Shown piece after piece: positions 8,759 to 16,246 of a stretch of 64,000 bases of DNA. Under the pieces are notes generated by a model. It was given only the letters and a program-made list of their open reading frames with translations. It was not told the origin of the DNA and did no database searches. The DNA lies in the NCBI GenBank assembly GCA_034189035.1, contig JAXHVA010000007.1:1-64000 (forward strand), in the 5' to 3' direction. Numbering within the stretch: the stretch's first letter is position 1; every line of letters begins with the position of its first letter. The stretch is from JAUXFK01 sp034189035. GTDB taxonomy: Bacteria; Desulfobacterota; UBA8473. The position numbers were made by a program, and so were the translations under genes.

Positions 8759-9910
8759 ATGTCATTGCTGGAGAAGCATTATACTGAAGAACATCAGATA
8801 TTCAGAGAGTCTGCACGGCGTTTTTATGTAAATGAGCTTGCTCCGCTCGCAGATGAATGGGAAGAGAAGAGGTTTGTCCCCCAGGAAGTCTGGAAGAAGT
8901 TTGCTGAGCAAGGCTTTTTATGTCCATGGATGCCGGAAGAGTATGGGGGAGCCGGAGGTGATTTACTCTATTCAATAATACTCATGGAAGAGGCTGCCCG
9001 GACAAGGGTACTCGGTTTTCCCTTTGTTCTCCATTCGGATGTTGTGGTTCCCTATATCTATCACTTCGGTACGGAAGAGCAGAAGAAAAAATGGTTACCT
9101 GGCTGCACCACCGGTGATTTACTGGCAGCGATCTGTATGACGGAACCGGATACAGGATCCGATGTGGCATCGATCCGTACCACTGCCATAAAAGATGGGG
9201 ATCACTATATCGTCAACGGTCAAAAGACATTTATATCCTGCGGCGGAAGCTGCAATCTTGCTGTAACAGCCGTAAAGACAGATCCAAAGGCAGATCCGCC
9301 TTTTACCGGAGTATCTTTGCTGGTTATCGAGTATGGCACACCGGGCTTTAAAAAGGGTACTAGATTTCACAAGGTGGGCATGCATACGAATGATACTGCG
9401 GAGTTGATATTTGAAGACTGCAGGGTACCTGTTGAAAACCTCCTCGGTAAGGAAGGTGACGGGTTTAAGTATCTCATGGCGGATTTACAGCAGGAACGGT
9501 TGATGATCTCTTGGGGCGCTCAACTGATGGCGGAGGAGGCCCTAAAGGAAACGATTAATTATACAAAAGAAAGAAAGGTCTTTGGAAGGGCTGTGAGCAG
9601 GTACCAGTACATCTCGTTTGAGCTTGCAAAGATGGCAACAGAGATAGAACTCGGCAGGACATTTATGGAGAGCCTTATTATTGATCATGTAGCGGGCAAG
9701 GATGTGGTCCAGAAGGTATCCATGGCCAAATACTGGATTACAGAGATGTTGAATCGTGTAGTCGGTAAATGCCTGCAGTTTCATGGCGGATATGGATATA
9801 TGGATGAGTACCCGATTTCCAGGATGTTCAGAGATGCAAGGGTACAGACGATCATCGGGGGAACATCGGAGATTATGCTTTTGGTTATCAGTAGAAACAT
9901 GGGGTTGTAA
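8759..9910 (+). CDS. Acyl-CoA dehydrogenase (LCAD/isovaleryl-CoA type active site)
   Basis: A 383-residue FAD-dependent acyl-CoA dehydrogenase that introduces a 2,3 double bond into an acyl-CoA and passes electrons to ETF. All family landmarks are present: an N-terminal helical domain, MTEPDTGSD and the QKTFISCG beta-domain motifs, the GTRFHKVGMHTNDTAEL block, and the C-terminal QFHGGYGYMDEYP and GGTSEIM. The position used by medium- and short-chain enzymes for the catalytic base is Gly (IIGGTSE). A Glu246 in QQERL instead matches the helix-G base of long-chain and isovaleryl-CoA dehydrogenases. Strong GGAGG ribosome site. It is followed directly by a broken CoA-transferase, an FMN enzyme and a crotonase, suggesting one oxidative pathway. 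Confidence 0.9.
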   Translation: MSLLEKHYTEEHQIFRESARRFYVNELAPLADEWEEKRFVPQEVWKKFAEQGFLCPWMPEEYGGAGGDLLYSIILMEEAARTRVLGFPFVLHSDVVVPYIYHFGTEEQKKKWLPGCTTGDLLAAICMTEPDTGSDVASIRTTAIKDGDHYIVNGQKTFISCGGSCNLAVTAVKTDPKADPPFTGVSLLVIEYGTPGFKKGTRFHKVGMHTNDTAELIFEDCRVPVENLLGKEGDGFKYLMADLQQERLMISWGAQLMAEEALKETINYTKERKVFGRAVSRYQYISFELAKMATEIELGRTFMESLIIDHVAGKDVVQKVSMAKYWITEMLNRVVGKCLQFHGGYGYMDEYPISRMFRDARVQTIIGGTSEIMLLVISRNMGL

Positions 9911-10201
9911 ATGGTGAGCCCATTGCTTTCCAATATGAAGATTCTCGATTTTACTGCTCTGCTCCCTGGTCCTTATGCCACTATGGTACTTGCAGACCTC
10001 GGAGCAGAGGCCCTTCGTATCGAATCGTCAAAATGTTTCGACCCCATGCGGGTAATGCCACCTTTTATTGATGAAAAAGGAAGCCTTTCGTGTGGTCATG
10101 CCTATTTGAACCGCAACAAAAAAACCATAGCACTCGATCCCAATTTAAAACACATAATAACTGAAACCAGGAGGTGGGAGAATGAAGAACCGCATTACTG
10201 A
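9911..10201 (+). pseudogene. Truncated family III CoA-transferase (N-terminal fragment)
   Basis: The frame starts immediately after the dehydrogenase stop codon and encodes a clear family III CoA-transferase N-terminus: MKILDFTALLPGPYATMVLADLGAE, then LNRNKKTIALDP, to about residue 80. Homology then stops, and about 16 unrelated residues lead to a stop inside the next gene. Normal family members have about 400 residues, and the catalytic aspartate region is missing. The simplest reading is an internal deletion that fused the 5' end to the ribosome site of the downstream gene. It may still be translated, because its start is coupled to the dehydrogenase, but it cannot be an active CoA-transferase. 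Confidence 0.75.
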
Positions 10202-11126
10202 GATACTTGGTACTGCATATCCGTTGATCCTAGGGCCTATGCGCTTAATTACTCTGGGGGAGATGGCAGCCATGGTTTCAAAAAGCGGTGGTTTCGGCCA
10301 GGTTGCAGCCTCTGGAGCAACGAAGGAGATTTTACGATCTGAATTAAAAAAAGCAAGGGAATTGACCGACCGTCCCATTGGCGTTAACATCCCTGTATAC
10401 AGACCCAATGCACTCGAGGCCCTTGAAATCGCCATTGAAATGGGGGTTCAAACTATAACAACATCAGCAGGGAGTCCCGCAAAGATGATGGACAGGATTA
10501 AGGATGCCGGATTGAAGGTCTTGCATAAGGTCTCGTCATTGGAGATGGGACTCAAGGCCCAAGATGCAGGAGTGGATGGAGTGATCGCCACAGGCCATGA
10601 GGCTGGTGGACATATTGGCCGTGATGATACAACCACACTGATTCTTATACCGCAATTGGTGGACGCACTTGAGATACCCGTAGTTGCAGCAGGAGGCATT
10701 GGAGACGCAAGAGGACTCATTGCCGCGCTTGCGCTTGGCGCTGAAGGTATAGAAGCAGGGACCCGTTTTTTAGCTACCCGCGAATGTTCGGTTCCGAACT
10801 TCTGGAAGCAGTCTGTTGTTGAGGCCAAAGGAAAGGCCACTTTAGTACTGGGAGAAAAGGCAATGCCTGTTCGGGTACTCAGGAACAAAAAAGCTTTACA
10901 TGTCAGCGATCCGGATAAGGCCAAAGAGGATGCCAGGATTATGGAAGCCGGAGACAAGGATTTTATAGGGCCGGACGACAATGCAGAAAGTTCAATAATT
11001 CCGGCCGGCCAGGTTGCCGGTCTCATAAGAGAAATCAAGGCCGTAGCTGAGGTATTTCCTCGCATGGTAGCAGATGCAAAAGTACTTTCATCAAAAATAT
11101 ACGCTTTGTTCAAGGAGGAAGATTGA
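10182..11126 (+). CDS. FMN-dependent nitronate monooxygenase / enoyl reductase (NPD, FabK-like) family protein
   Basis: The 314-residue TIM-barrel flavoprotein belongs to the 2-nitropropane dioxygenase/FabK family. Visible motifs are PLILGPMRLITLGEMAAMVS at the N-terminus, SGGFGQVAA, the FMN-phosphate site HEAGGHIG (with a family-typical His), and VVAAGGIGDARGLIAALALGAEGIEAGTRF. The strong AGGAGG ribosome site lies within the truncated CoA-transferase frame upstream. In anaerobes such proteins are more likely 2-enoyl-thioester reductases than nitronate oxygenases, and its place between an acyl-CoA dehydrogenase and a crotonase supports an acyl-CoA role. That role is inference; the fold assignment is firm. 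Confidence 0.82.
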   Translation: MKNRITEILGTAYPLILGPMRLITLGEMAAMVSKSGGFGQVAASGATKEILRSELKKARELTDRPIGVNIPVYRPNALEALEIAIEMGVQTITTSAGSPAKMMDRIKDAGLKVLHKVSSLEMGLKAQDAGVDGVIATGHEAGGHIGRDDTTTLILIPQLVDALEIPVVAAGGIGDARGLIAALALGAEGIEAGTRFLATRECSVPNFWKQSVVEAKGKATLVLGEKAMPVRVLRNKKALHVSDPDKAKEDARIMEAGDKDFIGPDDNAESSIIPAGQVAGLIREIKAVAEVFPRMVADAKVLSSKIYALFKEED

Positions 11127-11917
11127 TGGACTGGGAACATGTTTTACTCGACAAGAAGGACAATATCGCGACCATAACCCTGAATCGACCTGAGAAATAC
11201 AACTCCTTTGGCGGCAGGATGCGCCAAGAGATTGCAGAGGTGGTTGACGATGTGTGTACAGACTCAAATGTGCGGGTGATCGTTATTACAGGTGCAGGAA
11301 AGGCCTTTTGCACAGGTGGCGATGTGAGTGAGTTCGTATCCGGCCAGACCAAGGCACTCAGCGAGGCCTCTCCCACGGAGAGGCCGGCCATGTCTAAAAT
11401 CGTACTGGCCCTGAATAATGTAGAAAAGCCTGTAATCGCTGCTGTCAATGGAGTGGCTGCTGGTGGGGGATGTAATCTGGCGCTTTCGTGTGATATACGG
11501 ATTGCCAGTGAAAAGGCTAGATTCGGCCAGGTATTCACACGCAGGGGTGTCCACCCTGACTGGGGAGGTATCTACTTTTTACCCAGGCTTGTGGGATATG
11601 CCAAAGCAGCAGAATTGATATTTTCCGGTGAGGTGATCGATGTAAAAGAGGCTCTCAGTATAGGCATGGTCAACAGGATCGTACCTCATGATGAGCTCAT
11701 GCAGGCTACGTATGAACTGGCAGGAAGAATAGCCAAGAATGCCCCCATACCCATCGCATTTGCAAAACGAGGGCTCCAGAGCTTCTATAAGTGGGATCTT
11801 TCCATGGCTCTCGATTATGAAGCGTATGTACTCGGTATTACCATGCAAAGTAAGGATATCGTCGAAGGGTTCACAGCATTTTTAGAAAAACGGGAGCCTC
11901 TGTTCAAAGGAGAGTAA
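11126..11917 (+). CDS. Enoyl-CoA hydratase/isomerase family protein (PaaG-like isomerase type)
   Basis: A 263-residue crotonase-fold protein that is more canonical in sequence than the other four: ITLNRPEKYNSF, GKAFCTGGDV, NGVAAGGGCNL, CDIRIASEKARFGQ. The hydratase glutamates are replaced by Asn (GGGCN) and Phe (GQVF), but an aspartate is present in HPDWGGIYFLPRLVG, the segment where PaaG-type isomerases carry their single catalytic Asp. Double-bond isomerisation or a related one-base reaction is therefore plausible. I chose ATG 11126 because AAGGAGGAA lies 5 nt upstream; TTG at 11123 is an alternative. The start overlaps the previous stop by one base (TGATG), so the two are coupled. Confidence 0.85.
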   Translation: MDWEHVLLDKKDNIATITLNRPEKYNSFGGRMRQEIAEVVDDVCTDSNVRVIVITGAGKAFCTGGDVSEFVSGQTKALSEASPTERPAMSKIVLALNNVEKPVIAAVNGVAAGGGCNLALSCDIRIASEKARFGQVFTRRGVHPDWGGIYFLPRLVGYAKAAELIFSGEVIDVKEALSIGMVNRIVPHDELMQATYELAGRIAKNAPIPIAFAKRGLQSFYKWDLSMALDYEAYVLGITMQSKDIVEGFTAFLEKREPLFKGE

Positions 11918-11980
11918 GTTAATACCTGAACCTTTTTTTTGGAAACTACTATTGGTCGATAAACAAAAGGGACATTTACA

Positions 11981-12300
11981 ATGAATAATAGTAAGGGGTT
12001 AAAAACAGAAAAGAAGCTCATCATAGAAACTTTCGAGAAAGCTTATGAACCAGAGTGTTACTACCTTTCTGGCAGGATAAATAGTGAATAAAATTGTAAA
12101 AAACTCGTGATGACGACAGATACTGGAATCAAATTGAAAGCTACATTGTAGAGAACTCGAAAGCTGAATTTAGCCATAGTATTTGTCCAGACTGTGCGGA
12201 AAAGCTCTATCCTAATTTCGATATATACAATAATGATGTCTTGTTAGCCCATTCATACAATTTCAGAATAGAGTTTTTTCGAGCATTCCGGACAGATTGA
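11981..12300 (+). pseudogene. Decayed signalling-protein remnant with a zinc-finger-like tail
   Basis: A 36-codon frame with a good ribosome site (AAAGGGA, ATG at 11981) ends at 12091. From about 12095 a second frame, offset by a one-base loss after TGTAAAAAA, reads CKK-RDDDRYWNQIESYI and then SHSICPDCAEKLYP, ending at 12300. This is the cysteine-bearing tail common at the end of deltaproteobacterial PAS/sensor proteins. The intact convergent gene at 12253-12855 ends in the same motif (CSQCKKIR, then SHSICPECSKKLY). The upstream sensor domains are gone. This fills most of the 335-bp interval after the crotonase gene. Confidence 0.6.
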
Positions 12301-12855
12301 ATGTGAAAACAAGGCTTCTGTCTTTTCAGTTATGTAATGTTCTATTTGCATCCAACCCTCTTGTTTTTTAGGATCAGCTCCCTCAAGTCTAATCTTTTTG
12401 CATTGAGAACATATTGGTAAAATACCTTCAAGCCTATTAATATGTGAAAGAGCTTTCTCCAGTTCATTGATTTTCTCCCTAAGTATCTTCTCGTGGTTAT
12501 CAAGGGAAACAATCATAGAGTTGAATGCTTGTGAAAAATCCCCCATAAAGTCGACTCGTTGGTTAAAATCGCCATTGGCAACTTGTTTTGCCTGCCATGT
12601 GAGATGAAGCAGTCGGGAATGCAGCTCCTTGAATGGCGATCCAAAAAAATTCTTTGGCGAAATCTTTATATCGGTTAATTTCCCATTCGATAATGGAACA
12701 ATAAAATCGTGTGTTTCTTGCATAAAGTCGATTAGTTGGTTCAACATTCTTGCGAGTGTTTGTTTGTTTTCATTTAAAATCTCATCAATGTCTATCTTAT
12801 CCGGGATTTTTCCTTGTAAAAGGATGGCAAGTTTTTCAATGGCTTCATCAATCAT
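12253..12855 (-). CDS. Soluble HAMP-like/coiled-coil signalling protein with C-terminal Cys4 tail
   Basis: The 200-residue protein has an N-terminal helical region, a HAMP-like segment near residues 88-118 (QVANGDFNQRVDFMGDFSQAFNSM), a coiled coil (about 118-145) and a terminal domain with two cysteine pairs (CSQCKKIR; CPECSKKLY) that probably binds zinc. There is no transmembrane segment, no kinase and no cyclase domain, so it should transmit a signal by protein contact. It overlaps the upstream V4R gene by 4 nt and must be co-expressed with it. The likely role is a partner or adaptor of the V4R sensor. The ligand and output are unknown. Confidence 0.65.
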   Translation of the reverse strand: MIDEAIEKLAILLQGKIPDKIDIDEILNENKQTLARMLNQLIDFMQETHDFIVPLSNGKLTDIKISPKNFFGSPFKELHSRLLHLTWQAKQVANGDFNQRVDFMGDFSQAFNSMIVSLDNHEKILREKINELEKALSHINRLEGILPICSQCKKIRLEGADPKKQEGWMQIEHYITEKTEALFSHSICPECSKKLYSEIV

Positions 12856-13388
12856 TTATTATCCTCTTGTTGTCTGACATCAAAACGGCAAACCCTATCT
12901 CCGCTTGCCCAACAATCGATCTCTTTTACCTGGAAACTTTTTCCTGTAAATGACTCTAAAATTCCAGCGATAAAACCTTCATCATATTGACAAACCACCT
13001 TATCCGTGAACGGCAGGCCGGAACAATCCAAATCTTCGGCTACAGTCAACGTCATCTCCATGCTTCCCAGATCAACCTTTTCTACCCTCAATATTCCAAT
13101 CTTTAGTTCTTTTAATACCCTCTGTAATTCAGCGACGAAGATATTGAAATCCGATTCTTTATTCAACATGTTCTCACAGAAATGATATCCTGCTAATCTG
13201 CCTGCTTTAATGATTATATCGTTTGCTTTTTCATCACCCAATTCTGAAATAAGCACGTCACGAAAGGTGTATTCCAACAACCGATAAGCTAAAACCGGAA
13301 CCAATAACCCCAAATTGGGTCTTCCTTTTTCAACATCTCCCAAGTCTTCCCATGCAAATCTGTTAAATCCGTGATCTTTGTTAAACAT
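12852..13388 (-). CDS. V4R-domain small-molecule sensor protein
   Basis: A 178-residue protein dominated by a 4-vinyl reductase (V4R) domain, a fold used to bind small hydrophobic molecules in XylR/DmpR-like regulators and BchJ. The family-typical C-terminal motif is present as DCWASGDRVCRFDV, with two conserved cysteines, preceded by a helical core (LLVPVLAYRLLEYTF and the Gly-rich AGRLAGYHF). No DNA-binding or ATPase domain is attached. It is the first gene of a two-gene operon with the HAMP-like protein at 12253, suggesting a ligand sensor plus relay. The ligand could be an aromatic acid linked to the neighbouring acyl-CoA cluster, but this is speculation. Confidence 0.75.
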   Translation of the reverse strand: MFNKDHGFNRFAWEDLGDVEKGRPNLGLLVPVLAYRLLEYTFRDVLISELGDEKANDIIIKAGRLAGYHFCENMLNKESDFNIFVAELQRVLKELKIGILRVEKVDLGSMEMTLTVAEDLDCSGLPFTDKVVCQYDEGFIAGILESFTGKSFQVKEIDCWASGDRVCRFDVRQQEDNK

Positions 13389-14007
13389 AGTTCAATGCTC
13401 CTGGGGCTACCGTATAGGGTTTTAACACAAAAAATACCCTAAAATCTAAAACATGGAAGTATAATCTACCTGACTTAATAAATACCACTTCCACACATCA
13501 TCGACAAAAAAAGAAACCCAAACGGGACCAATTAATAGGGCAAGAGTTTCAGCTAAGCGGCTTGCTGAAATCGAATGCTTCACTAGAAAGCTGCGTTCAG
13601 CAGGAACCCAAGATATTGTGTTTGAAGGAGAAACCTCTCTACTAGTTATTTTTGTCATTTTAGCATCCATTTTGTTAATATTTGACATACTGTCAAAATT
13701 TTGAAACTATAACAATCCAAACTAAAGAATCCTTTTGATATATACCAATAACCAGCTAAAGATATGAGATCATTCCTCAATAAAACCCTCTCAACTTTTT
13801 CTAAAACTGAAAAACTCACAAACAAAAAAGGTTTTCAATCAGACACTTAGATAAGCAATTCCCGTGCCAAGAAGAACCTAGGGGAAATTCTATAGGCAAA
13901 ATCAAAAGAGGAATTTAAGATAGTTTTGCTTGACTATTGCGAGAATAGGTCCCAGGGAAAGATATAAAAATTGTATTTGATCATTATAGTATCGGGAATT
14001 TTTCTTA
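13389..14007. other. Intergenic region without a supported gene
   Basis: About 620 bp between the V4R operon and the first riboswitch. A minus-strand frame at 13446-13688 (80 codons) has no ribosome site and no recognisable motif, so I do not call it. The only distinct signal is a palindrome, TTTGACA-TAC-TGTCAAA, at 13681-13697, about 290 bp upstream of the V4R start, which could be an operator for the divergent V4R operon. Confidence 0.4.
13681..13697. promoter_or_regulatory. Operator-like 17-bp palindrome
   Basis: TTTGACA and TGTCAAA form perfect 7-bp arms around a 3-bp centre. The site is upstream of the minus-strand V4R operon. Its dyad form suggests a dimeric regulator, but no regulator gene is adjacent. 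Confidence 0.3.
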
Positions 14008-14036
14008 TTGACTTAATTTCAAATATCTGTTAATTA
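14008..14036 (+). promoter_or_regulatory. Sigma70-like promoter for the first btu operon
   Basis: TTGACT at 14008-14013 and TAATTA at 14031-14036 are separated by 17 bp in A+T-rich DNA and lie just ahead of the first cobalamin riboswitch. The -10 element is imperfect; overlapping alternatives (TAATAT, TATAAA) are nearby. Confidence 0.45.
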
Positions 14037-14054
14037 ATATAAAATATAGTAAAT

Positions 14055-14222
14055 GAAGGTACCCCTTAAAAACGGGTTTAAAAGGGAATCTCGTGTAAAA
14101 CGGGGACGGTCCCGCCGCTGTAATCAAGGACGAACCCCACAGTGTAGAGCAATATTTGCTAAACTAAAGGCACTGTTTCGAGGTGGGAAGTAGGGTGATC
14201 TGAGAGTCAGAATACCTGCCTG
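14055..14222 (+). promoter_or_regulatory. Cobalamin riboswitch 1
   Basis: The leader has the cobalamin aptamer layout: GGGAATCTCGTGTAAAACGGGGACGG with the CCCGCCGCTGTAATC core, then GGACGAACCCC, a variable hairpin, and the B12 box at 14202-14220 (GAGAGTCAGAATACCTGCC). It precedes a corrinoid ABC transporter and a TonB receptor. A perfect intrinsic terminator follows at 14276-14310, so ligand binding should stop transcription before the first gene. Confidence 0.9.
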
Positions 14223-14275
14223 TATATGGACTTATCTCTTCTTCGCGGAAAGAGGGGGTGAAGGAAACCGGGTGC

Positions 14276-14310
14276 AACCCTTAAGTCCAAATGGATTTAA
14301 GGGTTTTTTT
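14276..14310 (+). terminator. Riboswitch 1 expression-platform terminator
   Basis: A 13-bp stem (14276-14288 with 14293-14305, one G-U pair) and a 4-nt loop run into a T tract ending at 14310. The descending arm contains AAGGG, which is also the only ribosome-site candidate for the ATG at 14314. The same hairpin could therefore control both termination and ribosome access. Confidence 0.85.
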
Positions 14311-14313
14311 GTT

Positions 14314-15210
14314 ATGGGGAGATCAAAGGCAATATCTGTATTATTATGCATGTTTATTCTGCTTCTAATGCGAGGTGCATCTGCTTTTCAGGCAACCTAC
14401 ATTGATGAAATGGGAAGAGAGGTAAACATCCCTGTAAACCCGAAGAGGATTGTCTCTCTTGCCCCGAGCATAACTGAAACCCTCTATTTTTTGGATTTGG
14501 GGGGCAGGGTTGTAGGTGTTACACAGTTCAGTAACTATCCTGAAGAAGTAAAGGCCAAACCAAAGGTCGGAAGTTATATCAATATCAATATAGAAAAGAT
14601 CATCTCATTGAAACCAGACCTGATTATCGCCATAGCAGACGGGAATAAGAAGGCATCCGTGGATACACTCCAAAGACTGGGATACAGTGTTTATGCAGTG
14701 AATCCGAAGTGTATATCGGATATATTTAAGACCATTGAGAATATCGGGAAGATAACAGGCTGTGCACTAAAAGCAGGCAACCTGGTGGCCGGGTTACAGA
14801 AAAGGTCCGATTACATTGAGAAGACCACAAAGGATATCCAAAGGCCCAGGGTTTTTATCCAGATCGGCATTAATCCTATAATAACAGTAGGAAAAGATAC
14901 CTTTCATAATGATCTGATACGAATGGCCGGGGGCTATAATATATCAGGCCATGAAAAGGCAAAATACCCCCAATACAGCATTGAGGAGGTTTTACTCAAT
15001 GCCCCGGATATCATAATCATATCTTCCATGCACAGAGGAGGCGGTTTTGAGCGAAAGAGACAAGAGTGGCTGCAGTGGAAAAACATCCCGGCAGTGTCAA
15101 ATGGAAGGATTTGTGTGATCAACTCAGACCTGATCGACCATCCGTCACCTCGCATTGTGGATGGATTGGAAGAACTCGCAAGGCTTATACACCCTGATAT
15201 CTTTAAATAA
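14314..15210 (+). CDS. btuF: Corrinoid ABC transporter, periplasmic binding protein (BtuF-like)
   Basis: This protein of about 298 residues is the periplasmic receptor of a vitamin B12-type ABC importer. An N-terminal signal peptide (SVLLCMFILLLMRGASAF) is followed by the class III binding-protein fold: PKRIVSLAPSITETLYFL, VGVTQFSNYP, KPDLIIA in lobe one, a long linker helix, then NDLIRMAGGYN and the closing NGRICVINSDLI and PSPRIVDGLEEL. I chose ATG 14314. The longer frame from GTG 14272 would run through the riboswitch terminator stem and spoil the signal peptide. It is the first gene of a riboswitch-controlled btuFCD-btuB operon, so it should be repressed when cobamide is plentiful. Specificity among corrinoids cannot be read from sequence. 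Confidence 0.88.
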   Translation: MGRSKAISVLLCMFILLLMRGASAFQATYIDEMGREVNIPVNPKRIVSLAPSITETLYFLDLGGRVVGVTQFSNYPEEVKAKPKVGSYININIEKIISLKPDLIIAIADGNKKASVDTLQRLGYSVYAVNPKCISDIFKTIENIGKITGCALKAGNLVAGLQKRSDYIEKTTKDIQRPRVFIQIGINPIITVGKDTFHNDLIRMAGGYNISGHEKAKYPQYSIEEVLLNAPDIIIISSMHRGGGFERKRQEWLQWKNIPAVSNGRICVINSDLIDHPSPRIVDGLEELARLIHPDIFK

Positions 15211-15226
15211 TACGGGAATTTCAATT

Positions 15227-16246
15227 ATGGTGGTAACTCTTCGTAATGTCCTGTTTACATGCCTGGTTTTTGCCTTTATTTTTGTTCTCATTGCAATATT
15301 TTCCCTCTCATTAGGAACCGCCGATATTGGTTTAATGAGGATACTTTCCGGGATATTTGAATCTCTGAGTGGCTCCCTTTGCGGATGGAACGATACTCAG
15401 AGGGTTATCATTCTCCATGTCCGCTTACCCAGAATCATACTGGCCGGCATAGTCGGTGGATCCCTTTCAATAGCCGGGGTGGTATTCCAGGCCCTTTTTA
15501 GAAATCCTCTGGCGGATCCTTATATCCTGGGGATTTCGAGTGGATCTGCCGTGGGTGCTATTCTGGCAATTCTTTTAGGAGCACAATTAAGTTTTCTAAG
15601 TATTCCGGCCGCCTCTTTTTCTGGAGCACTTGTAACGATTCTTCTGGTTTTGGGCATTACGAAAAGCGGATATGGATCCCATCCCAACACCTTGCTTCTT
15701 TGCGGTGTGATAGTGGGCGCATTTTTTTCTGCAGTGATAATGTTCCTTGTATCCATCACTCAAGATGAGAGGGTTCATACGATCCTGTTTTGGTTGATGG
15801 GGGATCTCAGTCTCTCGAGATACAGGGAGATTATTGTTATCACCCCTTTTGTTATGATCGGATCCTTCATTATCTATCTGTATGCCCATCCTTTAAACCT
15901 CATCTCAACCGGAGAAGAGACGGCGCTTCAACTCGGCATTGAGGTAGAGAGAGTAAAGAGGCTTTTGCTTATCACTGCTTCATTGATCACAGGCGTAGTT
16001 GTTTCAGTAAGCGGTGTTATCGGTTTTGTCGGGTTGATCGTGCCCCATATGATGCGTATGATATTCGGTTCGGATCACCGTATTCTCTTGCCTGCTTCAG
16101 GTCTTTTTGGGCTTTCTTTTCTGGTTATTGCAGACACCATAGCAAGGACTGTCATTGCACCTATAGAACTACCGGTAGGGGTGGTCACTGCCATATTCGG
16201 GGCCCCGTTTTTCATCTATCTCTTACGAAAAAAGGGACTGGGTTAA
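15227..16246 (+). CDS. btuC: Corrinoid ABC transporter permease (BtuC/FecCD family)
   Basis: An integral inner-membrane permease of the FecCD/BtuC family (about 339 residues, some ten membrane helices). Family motifs include RLPRIILAGIVGGSLSIAGVVFQALFRNPLADPYILGISSGS, here seen as separate blocks, the ATPase-contact loop LGIEVERVKR, and GVIGFVGLIVPHMMR. I chose ATG 15227, which places the first hydrophobic helix at the N-terminus; an upstream in-frame ATG at 15155 lies inside btuF. Its stop overlaps the start of the ATPase gene by one base. The dimer forms the translocation path that receives corrinoid from BtuF. Confidence 0.9.
   Translation: MVVTLRNVLFTCLVFAFIFVLIAIFSLSLGTADIGLMRILSGIFESLSGSLCGWNDTQRVIILHVRLPRIILAGIVGGSLSIAGVVFQALFRNPLADPYILGISSGSAVGAILAILLGAQLSFLSIPAASFSGALVTILLVLGITKSGYGSHPNTLLLCGVIVGAFFSAVIMFLVSITQDERVHTILFWLMGDLSLSRYREIIVITPFVMIGSFIIYLYAHPLNLISTGEETALQLGIEVERVKRLLLITASLITGVVVSVSGVIGFVGLIVPHMMRMIFGSDHRILLPASGLFGLSFLVIADTIARTVIAPIELPVGVVTAIFGAPFFIYLLRKKGLG

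Noticed and set aside
8759..9910. Inactive acyl-CoA dehydrogenase because Glu is missing at the C-terminal site
   Set aside because: The base is at Glu246 in QQERL, the position used by long-chain and isovaleryl-CoA dehydrogenases, so the enzyme should be active.
10448..11140. 230-codon minus-strand frame opposite the FMN enzyme gene
   Set aside because: Serine/alanine/proline-rich translation typical of an antisense shadow; the plus strand carries a clear family protein with a strong ribosome site.
13446..13688. 80-codon minus-strand frame
   Set aside because: No ribosome site, no recognisable motif, and composition unlike its neighbours; probably chance.
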